Counted from the first letter of the stretch, positions 25,919-35,566 are shown. The stretch is DNA of 64,000 bases from an uncultured Latescibacterota bacterium (GCA_958295785.1 OY282377.1:1688394-1752393), one strand, 5' to 3'. Numbers and translations: made by a program. The notes: generated by a model from the sequence alone, not told the origin.

Positions 25919-27361
25919 ATGCGGGTGCGGTGCGTGTTGCTATTCGGGACGATATTTATGAAATATTGCAATGTCATTTTTTGTTTTGTTCTGATCGGAT
26001 CGCTGATTTTGCCCTGTGATGCGGATCACCTGGTGCTGATGTCGCCGCATTCAGATGAGATCCAAAACGAGTTTGAATCGGCATTTGTCGCGTTTTATCA
26101 AAAAGCCACCGGACGCGATGTGCAGGTCGAATGGCTCGATATCGGCGGGGGCACGAGTTCGATTTTGCGCTATATCAAATCGGAGTTTGGGCGGTCGCCC
26201 GAGGGCATTGGAATCGATATCTTTTGGGGGGGAGGCACTGCGCCTTATGTCGATTTGTCCGAGCGCGGGCTTTGTCACGCCTATCGGTTGCCCGATGCCC
26301 TGCTCCAACGGTTGCCCGCTCAAGTCGGCGGCGTTCCGCTTTGCGATTCGGCCTATCGCTGGTACGGTACAACGCTATCTGGCTTTGGCATTGTTTACAA
26401 TCGGCGCGTGCTCGAAATTTTGAATTTGCCCATCCCTAAAACATGGGCAGACTTGGGCGCGCCGGAATTGTTTTCGTGGGTCGGTTCGGGCGACCCGCGC
26501 AAGAGCGGCAGCGTTCACATGGCGTATGAATTGATTTTGCAGGCGTATGGATGGGAAAAGGGCTGGGAAGTGATGACCACGATGGGGGCGAATGTGCGAA
26601 ATTTTGGGGCGAGTGGCTCTTACGCGCCCAAGGAAGTGGCGGTGGGCGAAGTGGCTTACGGTCTGTCTATCGATTTTTACGCATGGGCGCAAGCCGCAGA
26701 GGTGGGCGATGACTATGTGGGCTTTGTGATGCCCGACAATTTGACCATTGTCAATCCCGATGGCATTGCCATCTTAAAAGGCGCGCCCAATTTGGAGGTG
26801 GCGCAGGCGTTTTTGGAATTTGTCATGTCCGATGCCGGGCAAAAGCTCTGGTTTTTGAAAAAGGGATCGCCGGGCGGTCCCGTGAATAAACAATTGAATC
26901 GCTTCACCGTGTTGCCCGATCTGTACACGCGCTATCGAGACGATGCCGCCGTGAAGCTCAATCCCTTTGAATGGCGTTCCGACTTGATATACGACGCGGA
27001 ACGAGGCAGCGGACGGTGGCGCGTATTGAACGATTTGATCGGCGTGATGATCATTGACTCGCATCGGGCATTGCAGGCCGCATGGAAGGACGCGATGAAA
27101 GATGGCGTATCAAAAGAAGAACGCAGGGCACTGGCCGCTGTACCCGTGTCAGAGGACGAAGCATTGGCATTGGCACAGGCGTGGGACGATGCCGAAGTAC
27201 GCAATCGCACAATGGCTGCATGGACGGACTTTGCCCGCGCTAAATACGGCACGCACGATATGCCTTGGTCTGTGCGCTTTATCAACGCGATGACCCTGAT
27301 TTTCCCCTTGGGCATTGCCGCGTGTGTGGTGGCCTATTTGTGGCGTTTGCAAGTGCGATGA
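25919..27361 (+). CDS. ABC importer substrate-binding protein, iron/polyamine type, with C-terminal membrane segment
   Basis: This is an extracellular solute-binding protein of the FbpA-like class. The hydrophobic N-terminus (about residues 5-35) is a signal or anchor; the mature part begins near DHLVLMSPHS. Central motifs SGFGIVYNRRVL and PKTWADL are typical of the class, and NPDGIAILKGAPN lies in the second lobe. It is longer than usual (480 residues) because of a helical tail ending in a hydrophobic stretch (about 457-477) and LWRLQVR, so the protein is probably tethered to the membrane at its C-terminus. The start at 25919 has GAGGG upstream; an ATG at 25958 is possible. First gene of a three-gene importer operon. 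Confidence 0.85.
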   Translation: MRVRCVLLFGTIFMKYCNVIFCFVLIGSLILPCDADHLVLMSPHSDEIQNEFESAFVAFYQKATGRDVQVEWLDIGGGTSSILRYIKSEFGRSPEGIGIDIFWGGGTAPYVDLSERGLCHAYRLPDALLQRLPAQVGGVPLCDSAYRWYGTTLSGFGIVYNRRVLEILNLPIPKTWADLGAPELFSWVGSGDPRKSGSVHMAYELILQAYGWEKGWEVMTTMGANVRNFGASGSYAPKEVAVGEVAYGLSIDFYAWAQAAEVGDDYVGFVMPDNLTIVNPDGIAILKGAPNLEVAQAFLEFVMSDAGQKLWFLKKGSPGGPVNKQLNRFTVLPDLYTRYRDDAAVKLNPFEWRSDLIYDAERGSGRWRVLNDLIGVMIIDSHRALQAAWKDAMKDGVSKEERRALAAVPVSEDEALALAQAWDDAEVRNRTMAAWTDFARAKYGTHDMPWSVRFINAMTLIFPLGIAACVVAYLWRLQVR

Positions 27362-27400
27362 AAACAGCTAGTGGCCTGATCACTTTTCAAAGAGCAAAAC

Positions 27401-28495
27401 ATGTTTGGGATCGAGCTAAAAAATGTGACGCGGCGGTTTGACAATGTTCTGGCATTGGATCGCGTCGATCTAAAGATCAACGCGGGGGAGTTCTTTTGTT
27501 TGTTGGGCCCCTCTGGGTGCGGCAAGACCACACTGTTACGCATTTTGGCGGGGTTTGATCAGCCCGAAAACGGACGGGTGTTTTTTGGCGAACGCGATGT
27601 CACCGCAGTGCCTCCGCACGAGCGCGACACGGGCATGGTGTTTCAAAACTACGCGCTGTGGCCCCACATGACGGTTTGGAAAAATGTGGAATACGGCCTC
27701 ACCATGCGGAACATGGCGCGACACGAGCGCGACCAAAAAGTGAAACGCGCCCTGGAAATGGTGCAGATGAGCGGCTATGCCGAGCGGTCGCCCAATCAAC
27801 TTTCGGGCGGGCAACAACAGCGCGTGGCACTGGCGCGGGCGCTGGTCATCGAACCGGGGGTTGTGCTCTTGGACGAACCTTTGTCCAACTTGGATGCGCG
27901 ATTGCGATTGGAAATGCGCGAGCAGTTGCAGGACTTGCAACGCGCCTTGGGCGTGACGATGGTCTATGTGACACACGATCAAAAAGAAGCCTTGGCAATG
28001 GGGGATCGCATTGCGGTGATGCAAATGGGCGAGGTGGCGCAAATCGGCGCGCCGCGGGCGGTTTATACACAGCCTGCCACGCGCTTTGTCGCGGATTTTA
28101 TCGGCGAGATCAATTTGATTTCCGGCGAGATAAAATCCGTGAATCCCGAGGTGGTCGCAACAGATGTGGGAGAAATCCGCGGGCACGCGGGATATGAGAA
28201 CGCGCAGGTGGGGGATCGCGCGCTGTGTGCCATTCGCCCCGAGGCACTGGATTTTCTGTTGGGTGAACCCAATGCAACGGACAATGTGATTTCCGGGCGC
28301 GTGCGACAGACAACTTATTTGGGCGAGGTCGAGCAATTTTTGGTCGAATTGGCAACTGGCAGCCAGATCAAGCTGATGAAATACGGCGCGACCGCACGGG
28401 GCGCGCAACCCGGCGATGAGGTGCGATTGCGGTTTTCGCAACAGCGCGTCATTGTGTTGCGCGATGGCGAGGAGGATCGCGATGAAGCGGTTTGA
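27401..28495 (+). CDS. ABC importer ATPase, Fe3+/spermidine/sugar type
   Basis: This is a 364-residue ATPase with Walker A GPSGCGKTT (about 37-45), signature LSGGQQQRVALARAL, Walker B VVLLDEPLSNLDA, the switch histidine in VTHDQKEA, and a C-terminal TOBE-like regulatory domain (about 240-360) as in FbpC, PotA and MalK. It energises the importer formed with the neighbouring binding protein and fused permease. The end overlaps the permease start by 14 bp. Confidence 0.92.
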   Translation: MFGIELKNVTRRFDNVLALDRVDLKINAGEFFCLLGPSGCGKTTLLRILAGFDQPENGRVFFGERDVTAVPPHERDTGMVFQNYALWPHMTVWKNVEYGLTMRNMARHERDQKVKRALEMVQMSGYAERSPNQLSGGQQQRVALARALVIEPGVVLLDEPLSNLDARLRLEMREQLQDLQRALGVTMVYVTHDQKEALAMGDRIAVMQMGEVAQIGAPRAVYTQPATRFVADFIGEINLISGEIKSVNPEVVATDVGEIRGHAGYENAQVGDRALCAIRPEALDFLLGEPNATDNVISGRVRQTTYLGEVEQFLVELATGSQIKLMKYGATARGAQPGDEVRLRFSQQRVIVLRDGEEDRDEAV

Positions 28496-30167
28496 TCTCA
28501 ATTGGCCCACCCTCATTTTTCTTTTGGGGCTGATCGCGTTTTTCGCCCTGTTTTTGTTTTATCCCCTGTGGTATGCCTTTGTGCAATCGCTGGTGGTCGA
28601 TGGCCGGCTCACGTTTGCGTTTTACGAATTGATGGTCACGAGTCCGGTTTATCAGGAGGCCATTCTCAACAGTTTTCGGCTGGGCATGATCACGACCATT
28701 GCGACCACCTTGCTCAGTTTGCCCCTGGCGTTTTTGCTGGTGCGATACGATTTTGCCGGCAAAGGGTTTGTCAATGGCCTGATTTTGGTGCCGATGGTCT
28801 TGCCCCCGTTTGTCGGGGCCATTGGCATGAAGCAGATGTTTGCGCGTTTTGGCTCGATCAATTTGCTGCTTATGGATTTGGGCCTCATCGATCAACCCGT
28901 GGATTGGTTTGGCGGCGGCGGGTTTGTGGGCGTGGTGATTTTGGAAGTCCTGCATCTCTATCCCATTATGTATCTCAATGTGGCCGCTGCACTTGCCAAT
29001 GTCGATCCGAGTTTGGAAGACGCGGCGCGCAACATGGGCAGCAGCGGGTTTCGCCTGTTTCGCACGGTGACCTTTCCGCTGATGTTGCCGGGCTATTTCG
29101 CCGGGGCAATTATCGTTTTTATTTGGGCGTTCACCGATTTGGGCACGCCGCTCATTTTTAATTATCGGCAGGTGGTGGCGGTCGAGATTTTCAATTCCAT
29201 CGAAGATATCAACGAAAATCCCATGGCTTACGCGCTCGTGGTCTTCGTGTTGTTGCTGACGGTCTTTTTCTTTTATCTGTCCAAAGCCACCTTGGGCAAT
29301 CGCCGCTACGAGATGATTGCGCGCGGGGCTGTCACTTCGGGGTCGCGGCCAGCGTCTCGGGGGATGACGCTGTTGATTTACGCCGCGATGCTGTCGCTGA
29401 CGGGCATTGCGATGATCCCGCATGTGAGCGTGTTTTTGACGTCTATTGCCGAGCGGTGGTTTATGACCGTGTTGCCCCAAGAGACGACCGGGCGATTTTA
29501 CGCGATGGTTTTTGAACACCCGATGTCCCTGTCGAGTATTGAGATGAGCTTGATGTTGAGTGTGTTGAGCACGACATTGGATATCGGGCTGGGCATTGCC
29601 ATTGCCTATTTGCTCACGCGCACCCGCATCCCGTACAAAGGCGTTTTGGATGCGGTGGCGATGTTGCCCTTGGCCCTGCCCGGCTTGGTGCTGGCGTTCG
29701 GGTATCTGGCCGGGTATTCGGGCACGTTTTTGGATGCGCGGCACTATCCCGTCCCGCTGCTGGTCATTGCCTACGCGGTGCGGCGTTTGCCCTATATGGT
29801 GCGCGCGGCGTACGCGGGATTGCAGCAGACGAGCATCACGCTGGAAGAAGCGGCGCGAAATTTGGGGGCTTCGCGGCTTCGCACGCTGTTGCAAATTACA
29901 TTTCCGCTGATTTTAGCCAATCTGGTGGCCGGCGGCATTTTGTGTTTTGCCTTTGCCATGCTCGAAGTGAGCGACAGTTTGATTTTGGCCCTCAAAGACG
30001 AGTACTATCCGATTACCAAAGCGATTTACGCGCTGATGGGCCGCATTGCAGACGGCGCGTTTTTAGCCAGCGCGATGGGCGTTTTCGGCATGGTGTTGTT
30101 GATTGTGGGTTTGTTTTTGGCCGGGCGATTTTTGGGCCGGCGCATGGGCGAATTGTTCCGCGCATAA
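28482..30167 (+). CDS. ABC importer permease, two fused membrane domains (FbpB-like)
   Basis: This is a 561-residue protein with about 12 hydrophobic segments in two halves. Each half has an EAA loop: LEDAARNMGSSGFRLFRTV (about residue 180) and LEEAARNLGASRLRTLL (about 455), which dock the ATPase. Fused permeases of this kind belong to the Fe3+/thiamine-type importers. The ATG at 28482 follows GAGGAGG and overlaps the ATPase gene. A bidirectional terminator lies about 100 bp downstream. Confidence 0.92.
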   Translation: MKRFDLNWPTLIFLLGLIAFFALFLFYPLWYAFVQSLVVDGRLTFAFYELMVTSPVYQEAILNSFRLGMITTIATTLLSLPLAFLLVRYDFAGKGFVNGLILVPMVLPPFVGAIGMKQMFARFGSINLLLMDLGLIDQPVDWFGGGGFVGVVILEVLHLYPIMYLNVAAALANVDPSLEDAARNMGSSGFRLFRTVTFPLMLPGYFAGAIIVFIWAFTDLGTPLIFNYRQVVAVEIFNSIEDINENPMAYALVVFVLLLTVFFFYLSKATLGNRRYEMIARGAVTSGSRPASRGMTLLIYAAMLSLTGIAMIPHVSVFLTSIAERWFMTVLPQETTGRFYAMVFEHPMSLSSIEMSLMLSVLSTTLDIGLGIAIAYLLTRTRIPYKGVLDAVAMLPLALPGLVLAFGYLAGYSGTFLDARHYPVPLLVIAYAVRRLPYMVRAAYAGLQQTSITLEEAARNLGASRLRTLLQITFPLILANLVAGGILCFAFAMLEVSDSLILALKDEYYPITKAIYALMGRIADGAFLASAMGVFGMVLLIVGLFLAGRFLGRRMGELFRA

Positions 30168-30267
30168 GAGGGACGATCCACGAAGGGCACGTAAGATGTA
30201 AGAGGAGAGACGCGAGAGGCCGCCCAACCGTCATTCTGACGAAAGTCAGAATCCTTTGATACACAAA

Positions 30268-30300
30268 TAAAAAGCCGCCACGTAATGTGACGGCTTTTTT
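30268..30300. terminator. Bidirectional intrinsic terminator between convergent genes
   Basis: AAAGCCGCCAC/GTGACGGCTTT stem with loop GTAAT, As on the left and Ts on the right. Serves the importer operon on the plus strand and the DUF5069 gene on the minus strand. Confidence 0.85.
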
Positions 30301-30316
30301 ATTTTCTGTTGCATCT

Positions 30317-30592
30317 CTATTTGGGATGTGACTTCTGCCACACGGGTTTCACTTTTTCGATGACCTCGGCATCGGTCGGGCTGGACGCGACAATGGCTGT
30401 AAATTCTTCGGCTTCAACCCCGAGTTCCTCCAGGAACTTTTTGTCGGCCGGTCACGGATAGATGTAGTCGCCGATGCAGCCCCGCAATTTGGCGCGGGCC
30501 TTGTCTGTGATGCGCGGAAGCCAGGGCATGTCGCCCATGTAAAGCTGGCGGCTGCGCGGTCTAAAATCGACAGCAGAACTGAGTTTGTCCAT
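30317..30592 (-). CDS. DUF5069 family protein, probable selenoprotein (UGA at codon 47)
   Basis: A 91-residue reading frame opens at 30592 (GAGGAGG eight bases upstream) and closes with TAG at 30317-30319, with one internal TGA at codon 47 (30452-30454). The sequence around it, LPRITDKARAKLRG, GDYIYP-X-PADKKFLEELGV, matches DUF5069, where X is a conserved cysteine (typically YIYPCPLD). So UGA stands exactly at the Cys position, the classic sign of selenocysteine. A hairpin suited to a bacterial SECIS follows (30423-30438). The alternative, a plain nonsense mutation, is less likely because the downstream half is well preserved. Function of DUF5069 is unknown; the pair Cys/Sec suggests redox chemistry. 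Confidence 0.75.
30423..30438 (-). promoter_or_regulatory. Candidate SECIS hairpin downstream of UGA47
   Basis: AGUUCC-UGGA-GGAACU: six base pairs and a 4-nt loop with G at its second position, the loop starting 20 nt after the UGA. This spacing and the loop G fit the known minimal bacterial SECIS; the short stem is the weak point. Confidence 0.55.
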
Positions 30593-30667
30593 TGCTCATT
30601 CCTCCTCTCTCGTGGTATGGGATTCAACGGGTATCAGAACTTAGCGATTTTGCCGGCGAATGGCAAG

Positions 30668-31246
30668 TTAGAAAGTGACGGAATGAGTGTATGTGCTCAA
30701 CATGGTGTCGCCGTATTTCTTTTGACGAGAAAGGATGAGGCCGGAAAGGGATTCGGGAAGGGGTGTTTGAGAGGCGTGTTGCACGAGGATGCGCGCATTG
30801 GGCGCGAGGATGGGGGTTGTTGCGAGGCGGGTGAGCACGGCGCGAGACAAGGGGTGACCGTCTAATTGTTTGGGGTAGGGGGGATCGAGGTAGATGATGT
30901 CAAAGCGGGCATGCGACCGTGCGAGTTGGGGCAAAAGGGCTTGGGCAGAACGCGCGAAAAGCTCAATGCGGCCATCGAGATGCCAATGGTCTATAAGCTG
31001 TGCGATGAAGCGGTTGCAGCGGCGATTCGGTTCATTGATGACCACCCGCGCGCCGCGACTACAAGCTTCGAGGCCGATTTGCCCAGAGCATGCAAAGAGG
31101 TCGAGAAAAGATTTGCCAGAGAGGGTTTCGCCAAGAGAGGAGAACGCGGCTTTTTTGACAAAATCAGAGGTGACGCGGGCATTGCCGTACTTTTTGTTGG
31201 CAAAAGAGATGCGGCGGCCCTTAAATTCGCCGGCGATGATACGCAT
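30668..31246 (-). CDS. rsmD: 16S rRNA (guanine966-N2)-methyltransferase RsmD
   Basis: This is a 192-residue Rossmann methyltransferase that methylates G966 of 16S rRNA. It has the family opening MRIIAGEFKGRRI, the SAM motif FLDLFACSGQIGLEA (about 47-61) and the catalytic DPPY in DIIYLDPPYP (about 118-127). Length matches the family. It sits between the DUF5069 gene and the GWxTD gene on the same strand but with gaps of 75-95 bp, so it may be its own unit. Confidence 0.92.
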   Translation of the reverse strand: MRIIAGEFKGRRISFANKKYGNARVTSDFVKKAAFSSLGETLSGKSFLDLFACSGQIGLEACSRGARVVINEPNRRCNRFIAQLIDHWHLDGRIELFARSAQALLPQLARSHARFDIIYLDPPYPKQLDGHPLSRAVLTRLATTPILAPNARILVQHASQTPLPESLSGLILSRQKKYGDTMLSTYTHSVTF

Positions 31247-31340
31247 AACCAGTCCCTCAAGTACAAAGAACAGGGCCTGCGATGCGTTTCAACACAGGCC
31301 CTAAACGCCTCCATCAGAGTGCAACACCACCCCGGCTTTT

Positions 31341-33809
31341 TTAATTCCCATAGCGGAAGCGCACTTCGCGTTCAACGCGCTTGCCGCTGACCTGATCGGT
31401 TACGATAACCTCGAGGGCGTTGACGCCGGGTTTGACTTTGTTGAGCACAATTTCCACGTATTCGCGCTCGTCTGCGTCGCGCCCGGAGAGTTCGTTGGTA
31501 ATTGCCACTTGGGTTTTGCTCGTTCTGAAAATGGCGCGCAACCCCGTGGCCACTGCGCCAAACACGCCCACGGAGGGCATAGAACTAGAGCGAATGCGGT
31601 ATTCGGTTTTGTACCGGGTTTGTCCAAATGCGTCTTTGGTCAGGTTGTAGATTTCAAAATACGCATAGACATTTTGCGTTTCGGCATAGCTGCGCGTGGG
31701 AATGGGGATGATCCACACGTCTTCTTTTTGAAATTTCGCCACGCCTTCATCCGCGATATTTGAGGCCAGTTGAATTTCGCTGACTTGGAGTTCTGGAATT
31801 TGGTAGTCTCTAACTTCGAGTTCTTGCCGATAGAGGCCAGTGCGCCCAGAAATGAGGTCTTTCATCTGCACTTGAAGTTCGTATTTGCCGGGCGGCACTT
31901 GTGTCTTGACGATTTCGGGGACAAAAGAACCCTGTTCGGTCATGACTTGCACGCCGCGATACAAGAACGCATCGGAGGTGCGATAGATGGATGTGTGGCC
32001 TTCATTTGCCAGCGCGACAGCCAATTGGACGTGGATGAAACTCGAATCGGCTTCTTGCTCTATTTCGACCTGTCCGGGCGGAATGCCGTAGTAAATCTCG
32101 AGATTGGTTTGCCCATCGGCGCCGCGGAAGTGCGCCAAGTCGTAGTAAAAATTGAGCACGTCGCCGGGCAGGCCGGGGCGATAAAAGTCCGGGGAAGTCG
32201 ATACGGCTTGTTGATAGATGACCTCGGGCGTGTGTTCGGTCATGCGGGCGATATAGGAAATGGCTTCGGCGTCTTCGATGGTGGCTTCGGGCAAAGGGGC
32301 AAAGTCGTAGCGGCCATTGCCCCATTCGTCGGTGAATGTGATCTCTATGCCGCCGTTGAGTTGAATATAAGTCCATGTTTCCCACGGCACAGTGTCGATT
32401 TCATTGCCAATGGTAATCGGCGAGTACCGGCCAAATTGCAAGCGGGTATTGAGTTGACCTGTTTGCTCGTCCAAGACGCTCTCGATGCTGCCATCGCGCT
32501 CAAACGGATTGCGCTCAAAGCCGAGTTTGGCCCCCTCGCCCTCGCCGCTTTCGACCTCGGGAAGTTCGCCTGTAATTTCTTCGGCGACGCTCGAATCTTC
32601 GGGCCGCGAAAAATCTTCACTTTGATCACCCGGGCCGCTCGATTCAAAGAGCGATCCGGTTTCGCGGTTGGCGCGAATGGGAAAGACCGGGCCTGTGAAG
32701 GTAAAAAAAGCCGCTTCAGGGCCGTAGATGTCAACGGCCATCTGCGTTCGCACGCGCTCGACTTCGGCGGTTTGGACAAAGTTGCGGTCGTTGGAGCGCG
32801 AGCGATAATCGGGTTCGCCATACCGAATATAAACCGTGCCGCGCTGATCCCACGGATAGACATTGGACGAGAAATAGGTGCGCGCATACCATGTGCGCCG
32901 GTAGTGCTCGATGACGCGCTCGTTGATTTTGGTGAGAATGTCGGGGTCGCGCCGCGCCCAGAATTGCTCGCGGTATGCCTGCTGCTCGGCCCCCGGCGCA
33001 GTGGCGCGGTATTCTTCGAGTTCTACGCCCGAGGCAACATAGGCGATATGGGTGTAGTGTGCGCGTTCGCTGCCTTCGATGTTGGCGAGGTAACGCTCGA
33101 AATATTCCAGGGCTTTTTGCGCGTCGTCATTGTAAAAATGACTCTGGGCGACAATGGGCAAGAGTTGAACGACGTCGGTATGCGTGGCGAGATAGGGGGC
33201 GATGTATTCGAGAATTTTGTCAAAATTTTTGGCTTGCACACAGGCCAAACCGAAATAATACAGGCCCTCGGGATTGTCGGGTTCGAGCGCCACGTATTTT
33301 TGGTAATACTGCATGGCTTTGTCGTGGTCTTCTTGAAACCGCTCATAGACTTCGCCGAGCAGGCGATAGGCAGGGCCGTACTCGGGATCGATTTTGGTGG
33401 CGCGCTTGGCTTCGGCAATGGCCCTGCGAAAATTGTAATAAGATTGCAACCCGCGCGTGGGCGATTCGGCATACGTAAGGCCGAGCCCCACGTAGGCTTC
33501 AACGAGTTTTTTATCCAACTTTTTGGCGGCCTGAAATGCCTCCTCAGCCGCCTTAAATTCCTTCCGGTTGAGATAGATATACCCGAGTTGCGAATGCACA
33601 TGGGCGTCTTCGGGAAAAACTTCTAAGATGTGCTGAAGGCTTGTCACGGCCTCGTTGATTTCCCCCGCATCGATCTGGCGTTGGCTCAGGGCAAACATCG
33701 TATTGCGGAAGGTTTTGTCTTGAGGGGGGGTTTCATTTTCTTCGGCAAAAACCGGCAGCGCGATGCAACAGGCCAAGGCGACCATCCAGAACCGCAGTGC
33801 AATTTTCAT
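31341..33809 (-). CDS. Secreted TPR protein with GWxTD-like C-terminal domain
   Basis: The ATG at 33809 (AGGAGA five bases upstream) opens a signal peptide (about residues 1-22). TPR-like helices occupy about 40-250 (for example QLGYIYLNRKEFKAAEEAF). The second half has the beta-rich region found in GWxTD-domain proteins of FCB bacteria: GTVYIRYGEPDYRS about residue 325, VPWETWTYIQ about 465 and long beta segments to the C-terminus. These proteins are exported and are thought to relate to the cell surface; no enzymatic role is known. A low-complexity acidic linker lies at about 395-430. An ideal sigma70-type promoter lies 54 bp upstream. Confidence 0.8.
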   Translation of the reverse strand: MKIALRFWMVALACCIALPVFAEENETPPQDKTFRNTMFALSQRQIDAGEINEAVTSLQHILEVFPEDAHVHSQLGYIYLNRKEFKAAEEAFQAAKKLDKKLVEAYVGLGLTYAESPTRGLQSYYNFRRAIAEAKRATKIDPEYGPAYRLLGEVYERFQEDHDKAMQYYQKYVALEPDNPEGLYYFGLACVQAKNFDKILEYIAPYLATHTDVVQLLPIVAQSHFYNDDAQKALEYFERYLANIEGSERAHYTHIAYVASGVELEEYRATAPGAEQQAYREQFWARRDPDILTKINERVIEHYRRTWYARTYFSSNVYPWDQRGTVYIRYGEPDYRSRSNDRNFVQTAEVERVRTQMAVDIYGPEAAFFTFTGPVFPIRANRETGSLFESSGPGDQSEDFSRPEDSSVAEEITGELPEVESGEGEGAKLGFERNPFERDGSIESVLDEQTGQLNTRLQFGRYSPITIGNEIDTVPWETWTYIQLNGGIEITFTDEWGNGRYDFAPLPEATIEDAEAISYIARMTEHTPEVIYQQAVSTSPDFYRPGLPGDVLNFYYDLAHFRGADGQTNLEIYYGIPPGQVEIEQEADSSFIHVQLAVALANEGHTSIYRTSDAFLYRGVQVMTEQGSFVPEIVKTQVPPGKYELQVQMKDLISGRTGLYRQELEVRDYQIPELQVSEIQLASNIADEGVAKFQKEDVWIIPIPTRSYAETQNVYAYFEIYNLTKDAFGQTRYKTEYRIRSSSMPSVGVFGAVATGLRAIFRTSKTQVAITNELSGRDADEREYVEIVLNKVKPGVNALEVIVTDQVSGKRVEREVRFRYGN

Positions 33810-33862
33810 AACATTCTCCTGATGGGCAAACGACCGGAAAAGACATCTTGGACATTCGTCCA

Positions 33863-33891
33863 ATTATATTGTCTCACAACCTCTTTGTCAA
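33863..33891 (-). promoter_or_regulatory. Consensus promoter of the GWxTD gene
   Basis: Minus-strand TTGACA (33891-33886), exactly 17 bp, TATAAT (33868-33863): a perfect match to the sigma70 consensus. Confidence 0.85.
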
Positions 33892-34208
33892 TGATTTCCA
33901 ATCAATTCAAACTCTGTGCGTCAAACTACGTTGGTGACGCCTGACAGAAAGGGTAAGTTCCGGTTTTTGGGGTTCTGCACTTGACCGCAAGAGAGAAAGA
34001 GTCTTATGTTGAAGCAAAGGCGGATCGCGGATGAAACGGATGGCGCAGATTGCGCGGATGAAAGGCGAAAAGCAGGGGCAGTCCTCCCCCAATAGCCGCA
34101 AAATCCCACGCATTTCGATGAACTGCTGTTGCGGTTGCACCCGTTTTGCTGATTCGCGTACTGTGATCAAAGAGATAGTTGGGTCTGTCAACATTTTGGA
34201 GGTGATAT
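33892..34208. other. Intergenic stretch with interspersed repeat R2, no gene seen
   Basis: The only recognisable content is an R2 copy at about 34018-34072 (GGATCGCGGATGAAACGG, then GATTGCGCGGATGAAAGG). Open frames across it have no ribosome site or family resemblance. No clear promoter for the plus-strand gene at 34209. Confidence 0.5.
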
Positions 34209-35528
34209 ATGCGGTGTCGATTTTGTTGGGTTGTCGCGTTTTGGGGGCTGATTTTTCAAGGGCTTTTCGCAAATGCGAGGGCGGAATGGGATTTGTCTGG
34301 GCTGATGGGCACAATAACGGTTGGGCAAGCGCAATGGCAACGCTTGGATATGCAGCCCGGCATACGCCTGGGCGAACTGGAAGTCGTTTTTGATCTGGAG
34401 CTTTTTTTAGATCCCGAGGGGCGCGTTCGGAACAGCGGATGGGATTTCTCGACCCGTCGAAAAGGCGTTGAGAGCGCGTTGCGAAAAATTCACTATCTGC
34501 GCTACGGGCGTCCCAATGACCGCAGTCGGCGGTTGTATTTGCAGGCGGGGGCAATGGAAGGGGTCACGTTGGGATCCGGGCTGTTGATGCGGAACTACCG
34601 CAATACGCACGGCGCGCCGGGGGTAAAACGCATGGGCTTGGATGTGCAAATTCGCAATTTTTGGGGCGACAAAATGACGGTGCGAACCCTAGTCGGCGAT
34701 GTGGGCGAGGTGTTGGATTTTGAAGACTCCGGGCCGCTCGTGGGGGGGCGCGTGGAATTTTATCCCCTGCCGCAATTGGATGTGGGCATAACAGCGGTTG
34801 CCGATATCGATCAACTGCGCGGCCTGCCCGATTCGATCCGCGCAGCGAACCCGCGCGATGCGTTTGCCGCCGCGAGTGTCGATGTGGCCTATCCCTTTGT
34901 CGATAAGCAGCATCTCCGCGCAGAGGTCTATGCGGGCATTGGGCGAATTTTGGATGGGGAAAGCGGCACGGGCATCAGTTTGCCCGGCGTGATGGTCGAA
35001 GTGGGCATGTTGCGATTGCGGGCCGAATACCAATGGACGCAGGGGCATTTTCAGCACGGGCATTTTGACGCGCTCTACGATGTCAACCGCGCAGTGGTCG
35101 ATCCAAACACGGGCAGCATCACCACGCGCGAAGCCACCTTGCAGGCCGCGTCCATGCGCGGGATATTTGGCGAGGCATTTTTGACTATTTACCGCACCTT
35201 GTTGGCGAGTGGGTCGTATCAGTATTTGACTGGCGAGGTCAGCAACGCGCAAATTGTGGAAGGCCGCGTGGGATTCGCGCCCGAATTTTTGACGCGACTC
35301 CACAAAGTGTCGCGCGCCGAGGGGTATTTTGAAAAGCGCGTGCGGGGCAGTGACCTGGGAAAATTGCTCGATGCCACGCCCGATACGCGCTTTGGGTATC
35401 TCGTGGTTTTAGAACCCGTTGCCAATGTGGGGATGGTGTGGGATGTCGAATTTACATATCGACCAGACGGCGCGGGCGGGGTTGAGCGTCAGCGGACATT
35501 GAATATTCAGATCAAAATGGATCTGTAA
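34209..35528 (+). CDS. Probable outer-membrane beta-barrel protein, unknown
   Basis: GGAGGT seven bases upstream supports the ATG. A signal peptide (about 1-24, ending ANARA) precedes a 415-residue region dominated by short amphipathic beta strands with aromatic and charged alternation (for example MLRLRAEYQWTQGHF, VGMVWDVEFTYR), typical of outer-membrane barrels. The last residues IQIKMDL lack the usual terminal Phe. No family assigned. It is divergent from the secreted GWxTD gene but shares no visible promoter with it. Confidence 0.6.
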   Translation: MRCRFCWVVAFWGLIFQGLFANARAEWDLSGLMGTITVGQAQWQRLDMQPGIRLGELEVVFDLELFLDPEGRVRNSGWDFSTRRKGVESALRKIHYLRYGRPNDRSRRLYLQAGAMEGVTLGSGLLMRNYRNTHGAPGVKRMGLDVQIRNFWGDKMTVRTLVGDVGEVLDFEDSGPLVGGRVEFYPLPQLDVGITAVADIDQLRGLPDSIRAANPRDAFAAASVDVAYPFVDKQHLRAEVYAGIGRILDGESGTGISLPGVMVEVGMLRLRAEYQWTQGHFQHGHFDALYDVNRAVVDPNTGSITTREATLQAASMRGIFGEAFLTIYRTLLASGSYQYLTGEVSNAQIVEGRVGFAPEFLTRLHKVSRAEGYFEKRVRGSDLGKLLDATPDTRFGYLVVLEPVANVGMVWDVEFTYRPDGAGGVERQRTLNIQIKMDL

Positions 35529-35566
35529 AGGAGATCCAGCATTTAGAAGTGGATTGGGATAGAAAT

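Noticed and set aside
28449-29894. 481-codon minus-strand frame opposite the ABC permease
   Set aside because: The permease on the plus strand is clearly real; the antisense product is low-complexity and basic.
31770-33626. 618-codon plus-strand frame
   Set aside because: Antisense shadow of the GWxTD gene; no ribosome site and no family-like sequence.
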